From Cellulomonas denverensis (lineage in GTDB: Bacteria > Actinomycetota > Actinomycetes > Actinomycetales > Cellulomonadaceae), in NCBI RefSeq assembly GCF_012396125.1, contig NZ_JAAXOX010000013.1, forward strand, positions 1-64,000: a stretch of 64,000 bases of DNA, written 5' to 3'. The notes beneath the pieces were generated by a model. The model did no database searches. It saw nothing but the letters and a program-made list of their open reading frames with translations, and was not told where the DNA came from. Both the position numbers and the translations under genes were made by a program. Positions 35,702 through 44,699 of this stretch are shown piece after piece. Within the stretch, counting starts at the first letter, position 1, and every line of letters starts with the position of its first letter.

Positions 35702-36886
35702 TCAGTCGGTCGAGCCGCGGCTCGGCGGCGCTGGGGTGACCGCGTCGGGGTCAGGTTCGGCGCGGGCGGTGGGGACGCCGGGATCGGTCAGTCCCGCGGC
35801 AGGTCCGGAGTCGGTGGGCTCAGCGGCGGGCCCGGCGGCAGATCCGGTGTCGGTGGGCGCCGCGGCATGGCGTCCCGCTGCGGCCCCGCCGTCGACCTCG
35901 GGCTCGTCCAGGTCGGTCCGGACCACCGTCACGCCACTGCTCGGGCTCAGTCCCTTCTTCCGCATCGCCCGGGCCCGCTCCCCCGCCGACCGCAGCCGCG
36001 GGTTCACGTACTCGTCGATGCCGAAGTTGATCAGCGACAGCGCCATGCCGAGCAGGGCGATGCACAGACCGGCCGGGACGTACCACCACCAGAAGTCCGG
36101 GAAGGCGCCGTTCTGCTGCGCCCAGTACAGGATCGTGCCCCAGTTCAGGTTGGTGATCGGGATGACGCCGATGAACGCCAGGGTGGTCAGGCCGAGCACC
36201 GCCGCGGTGACCGTCCCGACGAACGACGAGGCGATGATCGCGGTCAGGTTCGGCAGCATCTCCACCGCGATGATCCGGTGCAGCGGTTCACCGTTGGCCC
36301 GGGCGGCCTGCACGAAGTCCCGGTTCCGCAGCGACATGGTCTGCGCCCGCAGCACCCGGGCGCCCCAGGCCCAGCCGGTGATCGCCAGCACCCCGGCGAT
36401 CAGCAGCAGCGAGGGGTTGTCGTACTGCGAGGCCACGATGATCATCAGCGGCAGCGCGGGCAGCACCAGGAACACGTTGGTCAGGGCGGACAGCGACTCC
36501 GACCGCCACCCGGCGACGTAGCCGGCGGTCACCCCGACGATCACGGCGATCAGGGTGCCGATGATGCCGGCGGTGAAGCCGACCACCAGCACACCCCGGG
36601 TGCCGTAGACGATCTGGCTGAACACGTCCTCGCCCATGTGCGTGGTGCCGAGCCAGTGTTCGGCCGACGGCGGTTGCCGCAGCGAGTCGAAGTCCTTGTC
36701 CAGCGGGCCGTAGGGCGCGATCCAGTCGCCGAACACGGCCAGCAGGACGAAGAACCCCAGGATGCACAGGCCGGCGATCGACTTGCCGTTCCGGAACATC
36801 GCGAAGCCGCGGCCCAGCCGGGCCAGGAACGAGGTGCGGTGGTCGGTGGGCAGCGCCGGTTCGGCGGCGACGACCTCAGCGGTCAT
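35702..36886 (-). CDS. Opp/Dpp-type ABC transporter permease C
   Basis: The 394-residue protein has an N-terminal OppC-type part (HWLGTTHMGEDVFSQIVYGTR), about six membrane helices, and the inner-membrane-component loop ANGEPLHRIIAVEMLPNL, which contacts the ATPases. A long Pro/Ala/Thr/Asp-rich C-terminal tail (about 310-394) is unusual for the family and is probably disordered. It starts two bases after the stop of the partner permease. With the ATPases and binding protein it forms an oligosaccharide importer. Confidence 0.9.
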   Translation of the reverse strand: MTAEVVAAEPALPTDHRTSFLARLGRGFAMFRNGKSIAGLCILGFFVLLAVFGDWIAPYGPLDKDFDSLRQPPSAEHWLGTTHMGEDVFSQIVYGTRGVLVVGFTAGIIGTLIAVIVGVTAGYVAGWRSESLSALTNVFLVLPALPLMIIVASQYDNPSLLLIAGVLAITGWAWGARVLRAQTMSLRNRDFVQAARANGEPLHRIIAVEMLPNLTAIIASSFVGTVTAAVLGLTTLAFIGVIPITNLNWGTILYWAQQNGAFPDFWWWYVPAGLCIALLGMALSLINFGIDEYVNPRLRSAGERARAMRKKGLSPSSGVTVVRTDLDEPEVDGGAAAGRHAAAPTDTGSAAGPAAEPTDSGPAAGLTDPGVPTARAEPDPDAVTPAPPSRGSTD

Positions 36887-36888
36887 GG

Positions 36889-37872
36889 TCAGGCCTCCAT
36901 CTGGCGGGTGCGCGGGTCGAGCACGGCGTAGGCCACGTCGGCCAGGATGTTCGCGACCAGCACCGTGAGCGTGATGATGAGGAACAGGCCCTGCATCAAC
37001 GGGTAGTCCTTGGCGGTGGTCGCGTCCAGCAGCAGCTTGCCGACGCCGGGGTAGCTGAACACCAGCTCCATCACCAGCGTGCCGCCGACGATGAAGCCCA
37101 GGGACAGCGCGAAGCTGGACAGCTGCGGCAGCACGGCGTTGCGTGCGGCGTAGTTCACCAGCACCCGGCGCTGGGACAGCCCCTTGGCCTGGGCGACCGT
37201 GACGTAGTCCTCGTCCAGGACGGTCACCATCATGTTGCGCATCCCGAGGATCCAGCCGCCGAGCGACGCGAGCACGATGGTCAGCGCGGGCAGCGTGCCG
37301 TGCTGGATCACCTGCCCGATGAAGTCGAGGCTGAAGGACGGCGACGAGCCCTTGTCGTAGGCGTGCGAGGCCGGGAACCAGCCCAGGGCGGTGGAGAACA
37401 CCGCGATCGCGATCAGGCCCATCCAGAAGTACGGCACGGTGGAGAAGAACGTCGCCACCGGCACCACCAGGTCGGCCTTCGACCCGCGGCGCCAGCCGAT
37501 GAACGCCCCGATCGACGTGCCGAGGAAGAAGCTGAGCACGGTGGCGATGCCGACCAGGCCGACCGTCCAGGGCAGCGCGCTGGCGATCACGTCGGTGACC
37601 GGCGCCAGACCCTTGGAGAACGACCGGCCGAGGTCACCGCTGAACAGCAGGCCCCAGTAGTCGATGTACTGCTGGAACACCGATTTGCCGTCGTCCAGCC
37701 CGAACAGGGTGCGCAGCGAGTCGGCGGCCTCCGGGCTGATCCGGCCCTGGTTCTTGGCCATGTACGCCGACACCGGGTCGCCCTTGAGCATCCGGGGCAG
37801 GAAGAAGTTGATCGTGATCGCCGCCCAGGCGGTGAACAGGTAGAACGCCGCACGGCGCAGGAAGAACCGCAT
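36889..37872 (-). CDS. Opp/Dpp-type ABC transporter permease B
   Basis: The 327-residue protein has the DppB pattern: an N-terminal helix (AAFYLFTAWAAITINFFLPRM), then periplasmic sequence ending DLGRSFSKGLAPV, five more helices, and the ATPase-contact loop QAKGLSQRRVLVNYAARNAVLP. GGAGGG lies nine bases before the ATG and overlaps the end of the upstream ATPase gene. It pairs with permease C as the membrane pore. Confidence 0.92.
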   Translation of the reverse strand: MRFFLRRAAFYLFTAWAAITINFFLPRMLKGDPVSAYMAKNQGRISPEAADSLRTLFGLDDGKSVFQQYIDYWGLLFSGDLGRSFSKGLAPVTDVIASALPWTVGLVGIATVLSFFLGTSIGAFIGWRRGSKADLVVPVATFFSTVPYFWMGLIAIAVFSTALGWFPASHAYDKGSSPSFSLDFIGQVIQHGTLPALTIVLASLGGWILGMRNMMVTVLDEDYVTVAQAKGLSQRRVLVNYAARNAVLPQLSSFALSLGFIVGGTLVMELVFSYPGVGKLLLDATTAKDYPLMQGLFLIITLTVLVANILADVAYAVLDPRTRQMEA

Positions 37873-37875
37873 CGC

Positions 37876-38673
37876 TCAGCCCTCCGCGGTCGTGGTCGAG
37901 AAGTGGCGGTCCGGGTCCGGCGAGGCATTGCGCAGGGACCGGGTGTAGTCGGCCTGGGGCCGCAGGATCACGTCGTCCGCCGGGCCCTGCTCCACCACGA
38001 CGCCGTGGTGCAGCACCATGATCCGGTCGCTGAAGTGCCGGGCGGTGGCCAGGTCGTGCGTGATGTAGAGGACGCCGAGGTTGGACTCGCGCTGCAGTTC
38101 CGCGAGCAGGTTCAGCACCCCGAGCCGGATCGACACGTCCAGCATCGACACCGGCTCGTCCGCGACCAGCAGCTTCGGCCGGGAGGCCAGGGCCCGGGCG
38201 ATCGCGACCCGCTGCCGCTGCCCACCGGACAGCTCGTGCGGGCGGCGGTCGATCACCGCGTCCGGTTCCAGCCGCACCCGCTCCAGCAGGCGGCGGGTCT
38301 CGGCCTCGACCTGATCCTTGGGCACCACGTGGTCCAGCCGCAGCGGCCGCTCGATGTGGTGCCGGATGGTGTGGTACGGGTTCAGCGAGGCGAACGGGTC
38401 CTGGAACACCATCCGCACGGTCTGGCGGTAGCGGCGCAGGCCACGGCCGTGGGTCGGGATCGGCGCGCCGTCCAGCAGCACCTTCCCGCTGGTGGCCTTC
38501 TCCAGCTGGGTGATGATCTTGGCGATCGTCGACTTGCCGGAGCCGGACTGGCCGACCAGGGCGACCGTCTCCCCGGAGGTCAGGGTGAAGCTCACGTCGT
38601 CCAGGGCCAGCATGTCGCCGGCGCCGCGGACCCGGTACTTCTTGGTCACGTGGGCGAACTCGAGGGTGGTCAT
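37876..38673 (-). CDS. Opp/Dpp-type ABC transporter ATPase F
   Basis: The 265-residue protein has Walker A GQSGSGKST, signature LSGGQRQRVAIARAL, and Walker B LLVADEPVS, followed by the switch His in YITHD. The ATG at 38673 shares bases with the stop of the preceding ATPase gene (ATGA), so the two ATPases are translationally coupled. It powers the importer as a heterodimer with ATPase D. Confidence 0.93.
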   Translation of the reverse strand: MTTLEFAHVTKKYRVRGAGDMLALDDVSFTLTSGETVALVGQSGSGKSTIAKIITQLEKATSGKVLLDGAPIPTHGRGLRRYRQTVRMVFQDPFASLNPYHTIRHHIERPLRLDHVVPKDQVEAETRRLLERVRLEPDAVIDRRPHELSGGQRQRVAIARALASRPKLLVADEPVSMLDVSIRLGVLNLLAELQRESNLGVLYITHDLATARHFSDRIMVLHHGVVVEQGPADDVILRPQADYTRSLRNASPDPDRHFSTTTAEG

Positions 38674-39524
38674 CACGCGGCCCCTTCGCTGCGTCCACGC
38701 ACGAAGTCGCCGCGGTCGCCGGTGAGGCTCGGGAACGAGCTCAGCAGGGTGCGGGTGTACTCGTGCTGCGGGCGGCGGTAGATGTTCTCGGCGGTGTCCA
38801 GCTCGACGATCCGGCCCTCGCGCATCACCGCGATCCGGTCGCTGATCTCCAGCAGCAGCGGCAGGTCGTGGGTGATGAACACGACCGAGAAACCGAACTG
38901 CTTCCGCAGGTCGCTGATCTGCTGCAGGATCTCCCGCTGCACCAGCACGTCCAGCGCGGTGGTCGGCTCGTCCATGATCATCAGCTGGGGCTTGAGCGCC
39001 AGGGCCATCGCGATCATCACCCGCTGGCGCATCCCGCCGGACAGCTCGTGCGGGTAGGACCGCAGCCGGTCGCGGCCGACGCCGACGATGTCGAGCAGCT
39101 GCCCGCACTCCTCCCGGCGCTCGCCCGCAGACATCTGCGGCCGGTGGGTACTGAACACGTCGTCGAGCTGCTTGCCGATGTTCGCCACCGGGTTGAGCGC
39201 GTTCATCGCGCCCTGGAACACCATCGAGACCTTGTCCCACCGGAACGCGCGCATCTGCTCCGCGTCCAGGGCGAACAGGTCGATGTCGGAGCCGGAGTCG
39301 GCGTCGTGGAACACCGCGGTCCCGGAGGAGATCACCGCCGGCGGCTTGAGCAGCCGCTGCACCCCGTAGGCCAGGGTGGTCTTCCCGCAGCCGGACTCAC
39401 CGGCCAGGCCGAGGATCTCCCCGCGCCGGATGCTCAGGGAGACGTGCTGCACCGCTCGCACCGGCGGGTCCACGTCGTAGACCACGGAGAAGTCGTCGAC
39501 CGTCACAACGTTGTCGCTGGTCAC
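38673..39524 (-). CDS. Opp/Dpp-type ABC transporter ATPase D
   Basis: The 283-residue protein has Walker [10 protein letters not shown], signature [15 protein letters not shown], Walker [13 protein letters not shown] and switch [13 protein letters not shown] closes the C-terminus. The GTG at 39524 is chosen because AAAGAG lies six bases upstream; the longer frame would run into the hairpin after the binding-protein gene. It forms the ATPase pair with the following gene. Confidence 0.92.
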   Translation of the reverse strand: MTSDNVVTVDDFSVVYDVDPPVRAVQHVSLSIRRGEILGLAGESGCGKTTLAYGVQRLLKPPAVISSGTAVFHDADSGSDIDLFALDAEQMRAFRWDKVSMVFQGAMNALNPVANIGKQLDDVFSTHRPQMSAGERREECGQLLDIVGVGRDRLRSYPHELSGGMRQRVMIAMALALKPQLMIMDEPTTALDVLVQREILQQISDLRKQFGFSVVFITHDLPLLLEISDRIAVMREGRIVELDTAENIYRRPQHEYTRTLLSSFPSLTGDRGDFVRGRSEGAA

Positions 39525-39548
39525 CGCACACTCTTTCTGTCTGTGGTT

Positions 39549-39584
39549 GCGCGGGTGGTGGGGTGGCGGCCCCACCACCCGCGC
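39549..39584 (-). terminator. strong hairpin after the binding-protein gene (partial terminator or mRNA stabiliser)
   Basis: GCGCGGGTGGTGGGG (39549-39563) pairs perfectly over 15 bp with CCCCACCACCCGCGC (39570-39584) around a six-base loop. It starts right after the binding-protein stop codon and before the ATPase genes. Such stems usually protect or end the highly expressed binding-protein mRNA, so that the permease genes are made at lower level. There is no T-run. Confidence 0.75.
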
Positions 39585-39589
39585 CGGCG

Positions 39590-41260
39590 TCAGTTCGCCG
39601 CGGTGAGCTTGGTCAGGATCAGCGACGCGGTCGGCTGCGTCGGGTCCGGGTTGATGTACGGGTCGTCCTCGGTCGGCCAGCCCACGTAGTTGCGGGTGTT
39701 GTACTCGGCGATGAACGGCCGGGTCCCGATGCCCAGCGCCGGCACCTCCTCGACGAAGATCTGCTGCGCGGTCTCCAGGGCTGCCGCACGGTCCTCGTCG
39801 CTGGTGGCGGTGGCGTAGGCGTTCAGCGCCTCGGTGGCCTCCGGGGAGTCGAAGCGGCCGAAGTTGTAGTCGGCGGCCTCACCGATCGGGGCCAGCCAGC
39901 GGCCGTCCATGATGTCGCTGTACAGGTCGTACGGGGTCAGGCCGGTGTCGGTCCAGTGCAGGATCGCCTGGAAGTCGCCGGTGGTCTTCATGTCCCACCA
40001 GGTGTCCGAGTCCGGGGTGTCCAGGGTGGTGTCGACGCCCAGCTCGGCGGCGGCATCCGCGATCAGGCTGATCCCGGTGACGTAGTCGCTCCAGCCCTGC
40101 GGCACGGACAGCTCGAAGGTGACGGTCTCCCCGTCCGGGTCGACCAGCTTGTCCGCGGACCAGGTGTAGCCGGCCTCGGTCAGGATGTCCTTGGCGGCGT
40201 CGACGTCGACCTCGTAGTTCTCGCCCTGGTACTCCTCGGCGATGAAGTCGTCACCGGCCGGGGTGGGCAGGCCGGTCACCGAGGTCAGCTCCGGCACGCC
40301 ACCCTCACGGGCGATCTGCTGGTGCTTGCTGCGGTCGACGACCAGGTTCATCGCCTGGCGGAAGGCCACGTCGTCGAAGGGCTTGGCGGTGGTGTTCATG
40401 AACATCGCGTCGATGCCCAGACCGGCGGCCGCCCAGTAGACGTTCGCGTCGTCCTTGGACAGGTAGGCCGAGTCGACGTTCGGGATGAAGGCCTGCGCCC
40501 AGTCCGCGTCACCGTTCGCCAGGGCGGTGGTCAGCGCGGTGTTGTCGTTGTACGACACGTAGTACAGGGTCGGCACGGCCAGCTCGCCGCCCCAGTAGTC
40601 GTCCCGGGCGGACAGCTCGACGCTCTGGGTGCTGAAGTTGGTCAGCGTGTACGGGCCGGTGCCCACCGGGTCGAGGTTCTCGAAGGTCGCCGGGTCGTCC
40701 ACCGACTCCCAGATGTGCTGCGGGATGACCAGCTTGTGGATGACCTTGTCCCGCTTGGCGTACATCGAGTTCTCGAAGGTCAGCGTGACGGTGTTGTCCG
40801 CCTGGGTGACCTCCTTGATGCCCAGCGCCGCGTTGTCCAGCTCGGGCTGGTCCTTGAGCAGCTGGTAAGTGAAGGCGATGTCCTCGGCGGTGAACTCCTC
40901 GCCGTCGGACCAGGTCACGCCGTCCCGGGCCACCAGGTCGAGCTGGGTGTAGTCGTCGTTCCAGGTGATCTCGGACGCCAGCCAGGGCTGGGTCTCCTGG
41001 GTCGGGTCGACCAGGTTCTCGAAGCCGACCGGCTCCAGCAGCGCGTTGATGTAACCGAGCTTCATCGCCGAGGCGTCGCCCACGAACGGGTTGTTGGACT
41101 CGGTGGCGATCGCGCCGTCCGGCTTGGCGATGGTCAGGGCCGCACCCGAGCCGCCCGAGCTGGTGCCGCCACCGTCGGAACCGTCGTCGCCGGTGCCACA
41201 GGCCGCCAGGGCGAGGACTGCAGCCAGCCCCAGCGCGACGACGGGGATCTTGACCTTCAT
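39590..41260 (-). CDS. Opp-type solute-binding lipoprotein (oligosaccharide uptake)
   Basis: The 556-residue protein has a lipobox (LALAAC, Cys21) and a Gly/Ser/Asp-rich linker, then a family 5 binding domain with DLVARDGVTWSDGEEFTAEDIAFTYQLL, the typical early motif of DppA/OppA-like proteins. Family 5 also includes cellobiose and cello-oligosaccharide binders in cellulolytic actinobacteria. The adjacent GH3 beta-glucosidase and lack of any peptidase suggest a sugar rather than a peptide ligand. It is the first gene of the six-gene operon; a TetR regulator is divergent. Confidence 0.88.
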   Translation of the reverse strand: MKVKIPVVALGLAAVLALAACGTGDDGSDGGGTSSGGSGAALTIAKPDGAIATESNNPFVGDASAMKLGYINALLEPVGFENLVDPTQETQPWLASEITWNDDYTQLDLVARDGVTWSDGEEFTAEDIAFTYQLLKDQPELDNAALGIKEVTQADNTVTLTFENSMYAKRDKVIHKLVIPQHIWESVDDPATFENLDPVGTGPYTLTNFSTQSVELSARDDYWGGELAVPTLYYVSYNDNTALTTALANGDADWAQAFIPNVDSAYLSKDDANVYWAAAGLGIDAMFMNTTAKPFDDVAFRQAMNLVVDRSKHQQIAREGGVPELTSVTGLPTPAGDDFIAEEYQGENYEVDVDAAKDILTEAGYTWSADKLVDPDGETVTFELSVPQGWSDYVTGISLIADAAAELGVDTTLDTPDSDTWWDMKTTGDFQAILHWTDTGLTPYDLYSDIMDGRWLAPIGEAADYNFGRFDSPEATEALNAYATATSDEDRAAALETAQQIFVEEVPALGIGTRPFIAEYNTRNYVGWPTEDDPYINPDPTQPTASLILTKLTAAN

Positions 41261-41399
41261 CGGTTTCTCCTTCGAAACGGAACGCCCCGGCGAGGGATCC
41301 GGGACAGCGGGGTCACCACCACGAGGGCCACGCGGGAGCCGGTGCGGACCGCGGCAGTGCGGGCCGTTCCCCCGGTGTGGACGACGTGATGCCGGAAGG

Positions 41400-41417
41400 T
41401 TACTACACTGTCAGTAA
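41400..41417. promoter_or_regulatory. putative TetR operator and promoter in divergent gap
   Basis: TTACTACACTGTCAGTAA has 5-bp inverted arms (TTACT, AGTAA). TACACT within it could be a -10 box reading toward the TetR gene. The 265-base gap between the divergent TetR and sugar-uptake genes holds no other clear palindrome. Confidence 0.45.
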
Positions 41418-41525
41418 GTTCCGGAGGACCTTGTGGATCACGGGTTGGTCACAGCTGACGCACCCCTACACTCGCTGCCGGGGCGAGCACCCGGCCCAGC
41501 ACCAGCACAGCGGGAAGGCAGTCAG

Positions 41526-42152
41526 ATGAGCGCCCCGAAGCGCACGCCCAAGGCGCGCCCGGAGACCCTGGAACGCCGCAAGGACATCCTGCGCGCGGCG
41601 ATGGCGACCTTCGGGTCCAAGGGCTACAAGAACGGCCCGTTGACCGAGATCGCCGAGCAGGTCGACATGACCCACGCCGGGATCCTGCACCACTTCGGCT
41701 CCAAGGATCAGCTGCTGCTCGAGGTGCTCAAGTACCGCGACAGCTCCGACGTCGAGGACTTCCAGAACCAGCGCATCCCGGACGGCATCGACCTGTTCCG
41801 GCACCTGATCCGCACCGCCTTCGCCAACGAGGGGCGACCGGGCATCGTCCAGGCCTACGCGGTGCTCTCCGCCGAGTCCGTCACCGACGACCACCCGGCC
41901 CGGGACTACTTCCAGGAGCGGTACACCACGCTGCGCCGGGAGATCCGGGAGGCGTTCGAGCAGATCTGCCGCGAGCGCGGGATCGACGAGCCGGACACCA
42001 TCGACCGGGCCGCCGCCGCGATCCTCGCCGTGATGGACGGACTGCAGGTGCAGTGGCTGCTGGACCGGGAGAACGTCGAACTCGCCGAAACCTCCGCATT
42101 CGCCATCGAGGCGCTGGTCGCGGCGGTGATCGGGCCCGAATCGGGCATCTGA
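41526..42152 (+). CDS. TetR family transcriptional regulator
   Basis: The 208-residue protein has a TetR DNA-binding domain: RRKDILRAAMATFGSKGYKNGPL, then EIAEQVDMTHAGILHHFGSKDQLLLEVL. The ligand domain (about 80-208) is of the TetR_C type. The ATG at 41526 is chosen because GGAAGG lies seven bases upstream. It is divergent from the Opp-type sugar operon, so it probably represses that operon until the sugar or a derivative binds. Confidence 0.9.
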   Translation: MSAPKRTPKARPETLERRKDILRAAMATFGSKGYKNGPLTEIAEQVDMTHAGILHHFGSKDQLLLEVLKYRDSSDVEDFQNQRIPDGIDLFRHLIRTAFANEGRPGIVQAYAVLSAESVTDDHPARDYFQERYTTLRREIREAFEQICRERGIDEPDTIDRAAAAILAVMDGLQVQWLLDRENVELAETSAFAIEALVAAVIGPESGI

Positions 42153-42232
42153 GCCGGCCGATCTGCTCACAGGGTGAACCCGCGGGCCCGATCTACTTGC
42201 CTCGCCCCCGCTCCCCCGCGCACGATCGACCA

Positions 42233-43048
42233 ATGCCGGTCACCCTCCACACCGCGCTCCGTTCCGAGACGGGTCCGCACCGCACCGAGAACCAGGACTC
42301 GGTCGGGTGTTCGATCGACTACGTCCTGGTCGCCGACGGGGTGGGGGGCAACGTCGGGGGCAACGTCGCCTCCTGGACCTTCACCCACCGGATCATGTCC
42401 GCCCTGGCCACTCGTGCCGCGCACCGGTTCTCCGCCGAGGAGCTCGCCGAGCTGATCGCCACCGCCAATGCCGAACTCGGCCTCCGGATCCGCCGCGAAC
42501 CCGAGCTGGAGGGGATGGCCACCACGGTCACGGCGGTGTTCGGCGGCGACGACTGCGTCCGGATCGGCCACCTCGGCGACTCCCGGGCCTATCTGGTCCG
42601 CGACGGCGCCGGCTACCGGGTCACCCGGGACGACTCCTACGTGCAGATGCTGGTCGACTCCGGCGCCGTCGACCCGGCCGACGCCCGCACCCACCCGCTG
42701 CGCAACGTGATCATGCGCTCGCTGTCCGGCCACGCCGAGGACACCGCCGACCTGCCGGTGCTGGAACTGCCCGCCCAGGACGGCGACCGCTGGCTGGTCA
42801 CCTCCGACGGCCTGACCGACTACGTCGAGGAGGAGCGGATCATCGGCATCCTCACCGGCACCCCGGACCGGGAGGCCGCCGCCGACGCCCTGCTCACCGC
42901 CGCCCTGGCCGCCGACTCCCGGGACAACATCAGCCTGGCGGTGGCCGACGTGCAGCTCGCCGACGTCGACGACGCGGAGCGCCCCTACCGGTTCCTCGGT
43001 GCCGCGGCCGGCGACGACCTGGGCACGGTGGTCGACCTCAGCCGGTGA
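42233..43048 (+). CDS. PP2C-type Ser/Thr protein phosphatase
   Basis: The 271-residue protein has all PP2C metal motifs: RTENQDSVG, VADGVGGNVGGN, IGHLGDSRAYLVRDG, VTSDGLTDYV and SRDNISLAVA. It should dephosphorylate Ser/Thr residues in the cytoplasm. No protein kinase is nearby. It overlaps the 3' end of the convergent amidase gene by 11 bases. Confidence 0.92.
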   Translation: MPVTLHTALRSETGPHRTENQDSVGCSIDYVLVADGVGGNVGGNVASWTFTHRIMSALATRAAHRFSAEELAELIATANAELGLRIRREPELEGMATTVTAVFGGDDCVRIGHLGDSRAYLVRDGAGYRVTRDDSYVQMLVDSGAVDPADARTHPLRNVIMRSLSGHAEDTADLPVLELPAQDGDRWLVTSDGLTDYVEEERIIGILTGTPDREAAADALLTAALAADSRDNISLAVADVQLADVDDAERPYRFLGAAAGDDLGTVVDLSR

Positions 43049-44507
43049 CCCACACCGGCGGCCGGCGACGCGCCCACTGCAGCACGTCCTCCAGCTGCGC
43101 CGACAGACTGAGCAGCGTCCGCTCCGCACCCGGCGACCCGACCAGCTGCACCCCCATCGGCAGCCCGGCCGGGGCACCGTCGGCCGGCGCGGTCCAGGAC
43201 ACGGGCGCCGCCAGCGCGGGCAGCCCCGCCACGTTGATCATCGAGGTGTACGGCGTGTACTCGCACTGCTGCGCGAAGTTCCGCTCCGGGTCCTCGGCGT
43301 CGTACCAGCCGATCGGCCGCGGGGTCTGCGCCATCCCCGGCAGCAGCACCGCGTCATAGGCCGACACCCGCCCCACCAGCGTTCGCTCGAACGCCGCGAG
43401 CGCCGTCACCGCCTCCACCACCTGTCGCGCCGGCACCTGGCGGCCGACCCCGATCAGCCAGCGGGTCAGCGGCTCCAGCAGCTCCATCGCCGCCGGGTCG
43501 TCGATCGGCACCGCCGACGCCCCCGCCATCCACAGCGTCCGGAACGCCGGCGCGTAGGCCGGGTCCGGTTCCCAGCGACCGGTGTCCACCACCTCGTGCC
43601 CCAGGTCGCTCAACGTCCGCGCCGCCAGGTCCAGCGCCGCCCGGGCCTCGTCGCCCAGCCGGATGTCGTACGCGCCCTCCCAGGCACTGAAGGCGCTCAC
43701 CCCGATCCGCAGCCGCCCGATCTCCGGCCGCTGCGCCGCCGCCAGGTACGACCCGGCCGGACCCGCCGCCGTCCGCAGCGTCCGCGGGTGCGGCACCGAC
43801 CCGTCCGCCGACCGGGGCAGCATCCCCTCCAGCAGCAGTGCGGCATCCGCCGTGGTCCGGGCGATCGGCCCGTGCGTGACCAGCCCGCCCAGCGACTCCA
43901 CCCCGCCCCCGGCCGGCAGCAGCCCCCGGGTGGTCTTCAGCCCGACCAGCCCGCAGGCCGCCGCCGGGATCCGCACCGACCCGCCGCCGTCCGACCCCGG
44001 TGCCACCGGCAGCATCCCGCTCGCCACCGCCGCCGCTGCCCCACCGCTCGACCCCCCGGCCCCCCGGCCCAGATCCCACGGATTGCGGGCCGGCGGCCCC
44101 ACCAGCGTCTCGGTGTACGACGGGAACCCGAACTCCGGCGCCGCGGTCTTGCCCAGCGACACCACCCCGGCCTCGTCCAGCACCCGCACGATGTCGTCGC
44201 TGACCTCCGGCACGAACCGGCGCTCCCCCGCGAACACCCGCGACCCGAACCCGGTCGGCACCCCGGCCCGGTTGCTCAGGTCCTTGTCCGCCGTCGGCAG
44301 CCCCCACAACACCCCCCGCGGCTCACCCAGCGACGCCGCCCGCTCCCGGGCCGGCTCCGGGGTGACCGTCGCGAACGCGCCCACCCGGTCGTTCAGCGCG
44401 GCGATCCGGGCCAGGAAGTGCTCGGTCAGGGCGGTGGGGGTGGTGGCGCCGGAGCGCAGGTCGGCGACCAGGTCGACGGCGGGGCGGTCGTGCGGGGCGG
44501 GGGTCAT
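43038..44507 (-). CDS. amidase-signature family amidase
   Basis: The 489-residue protein has the Ser-cisSer-Lys triad: Lys in LPTADKDLSNRAG, cis-Ser in GRGAGGSSGGAAAAVASG, and the nucleophile Ser in GSDGGGSVRIPA. These enzymes cut amide bonds of small molecules or aryl amides; GatA is another branch, but no GatB/GatC partner is nearby. The ATG at 44507 has TACCGT seven bases upstream, suggesting a leaderless message. The 5' region is shared with the CNNM leader on the other strand. Confidence 0.88.
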   Translation of the reverse strand: MTPAPHDRPAVDLVADLRSGATTPTALTEHFLARIAALNDRVGAFATVTPEPARERAASLGEPRGVLWGLPTADKDLSNRAGVPTGFGSRVFAGERRFVPEVSDDIVRVLDEAGVVSLGKTAAPEFGFPSYTETLVGPPARNPWDLGRGAGGSSGGAAAAVASGMLPVAPGSDGGGSVRIPAAACGLVGLKTTRGLLPAGGGVESLGGLVTHGPIARTTADAALLLEGMLPRSADGSVPHPRTLRTAAGPAGSYLAAAQRPEIGRLRIGVSAFSAWEGAYDIRLGDEARAALDLAARTLSDLGHEVVDTGRWEPDPAYAPAFRTLWMAGASAVPIDDPAAMELLEPLTRWLIGVGRQVPARQVVEAVTALAAFERTLVGRVSAYDAVLLPGMAQTPRPIGWYDAEDPERNFAQQCEYTPYTSMINVAGLPALAAPVSWTAPADGAPAGLPMGVQLVGSPGAERTLLSLSAQLEDVLQWARRRPPVWVTG

Positions 44508-44621
44508 GGGGCCACGGTAGGCCGCGGGGGCCGGGCGCGGTCCCGCCCGGCGAAAACCCGGGAACCCGGGACGTAGGTCATGCGTTGACCGCAGCGACAG
44601 AGCACCTCGATCAGGAGAGAG

Positions 44622-44699
44622 ATGGACGGCGACAGTAGTCACCCCCCGAGTAGCCACCCCCCGCGCTGGGGCGAGACGGTGCCGGGGGGTGAGATCTGA
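44622..44699 (+). CDS. 25-codon HPP-repeat leader peptide upstream of a CNNM gene
   Basis: The short frame encodes MDGDSSHPPSSHPPRWGETV and then PGGEI, and ends with TGA overlapping the ATG of the membrane-protein gene (TGATG). AGGAGA lies three bases before its ATG. SSHPP is a tandem repeat of 15 bases (14 of 15 identical). His-Pro-Pro motifs are prone to ribosome stalling. The coupling and position suggest a regulatory leader peptide. It is too short to show by homology. Confidence 0.65.
   Translation: MDGDSSHPPSSHPPRWGETVPGGEI
44640..44691 (+). promoter_or_regulatory. candidate mutually exclusive hairpins sequestering the CNNM ribosome-binding site
   Basis: CACCCCCCG occurs twice (44640-44648 and 44655-44663). 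Each copy is the His-Pro-Pro codon triplet of the leader peptide, and each is the exact complement of CGGGGGGTG (44683-44691), which overlaps the likely ribosome-binding site of the membrane-protein gene. Only one copy can pair at a time. A ribosome stalled on the HPP codons would free the site. Confidence 0.55.

Noticed and set aside
44508-44698. A known magnesium (M-box) riboswitch upstream of the CNNM genes
   Set aside because: I could not find the conserved M-box elements. The short coding frame and the complementary repeats explain the region better.
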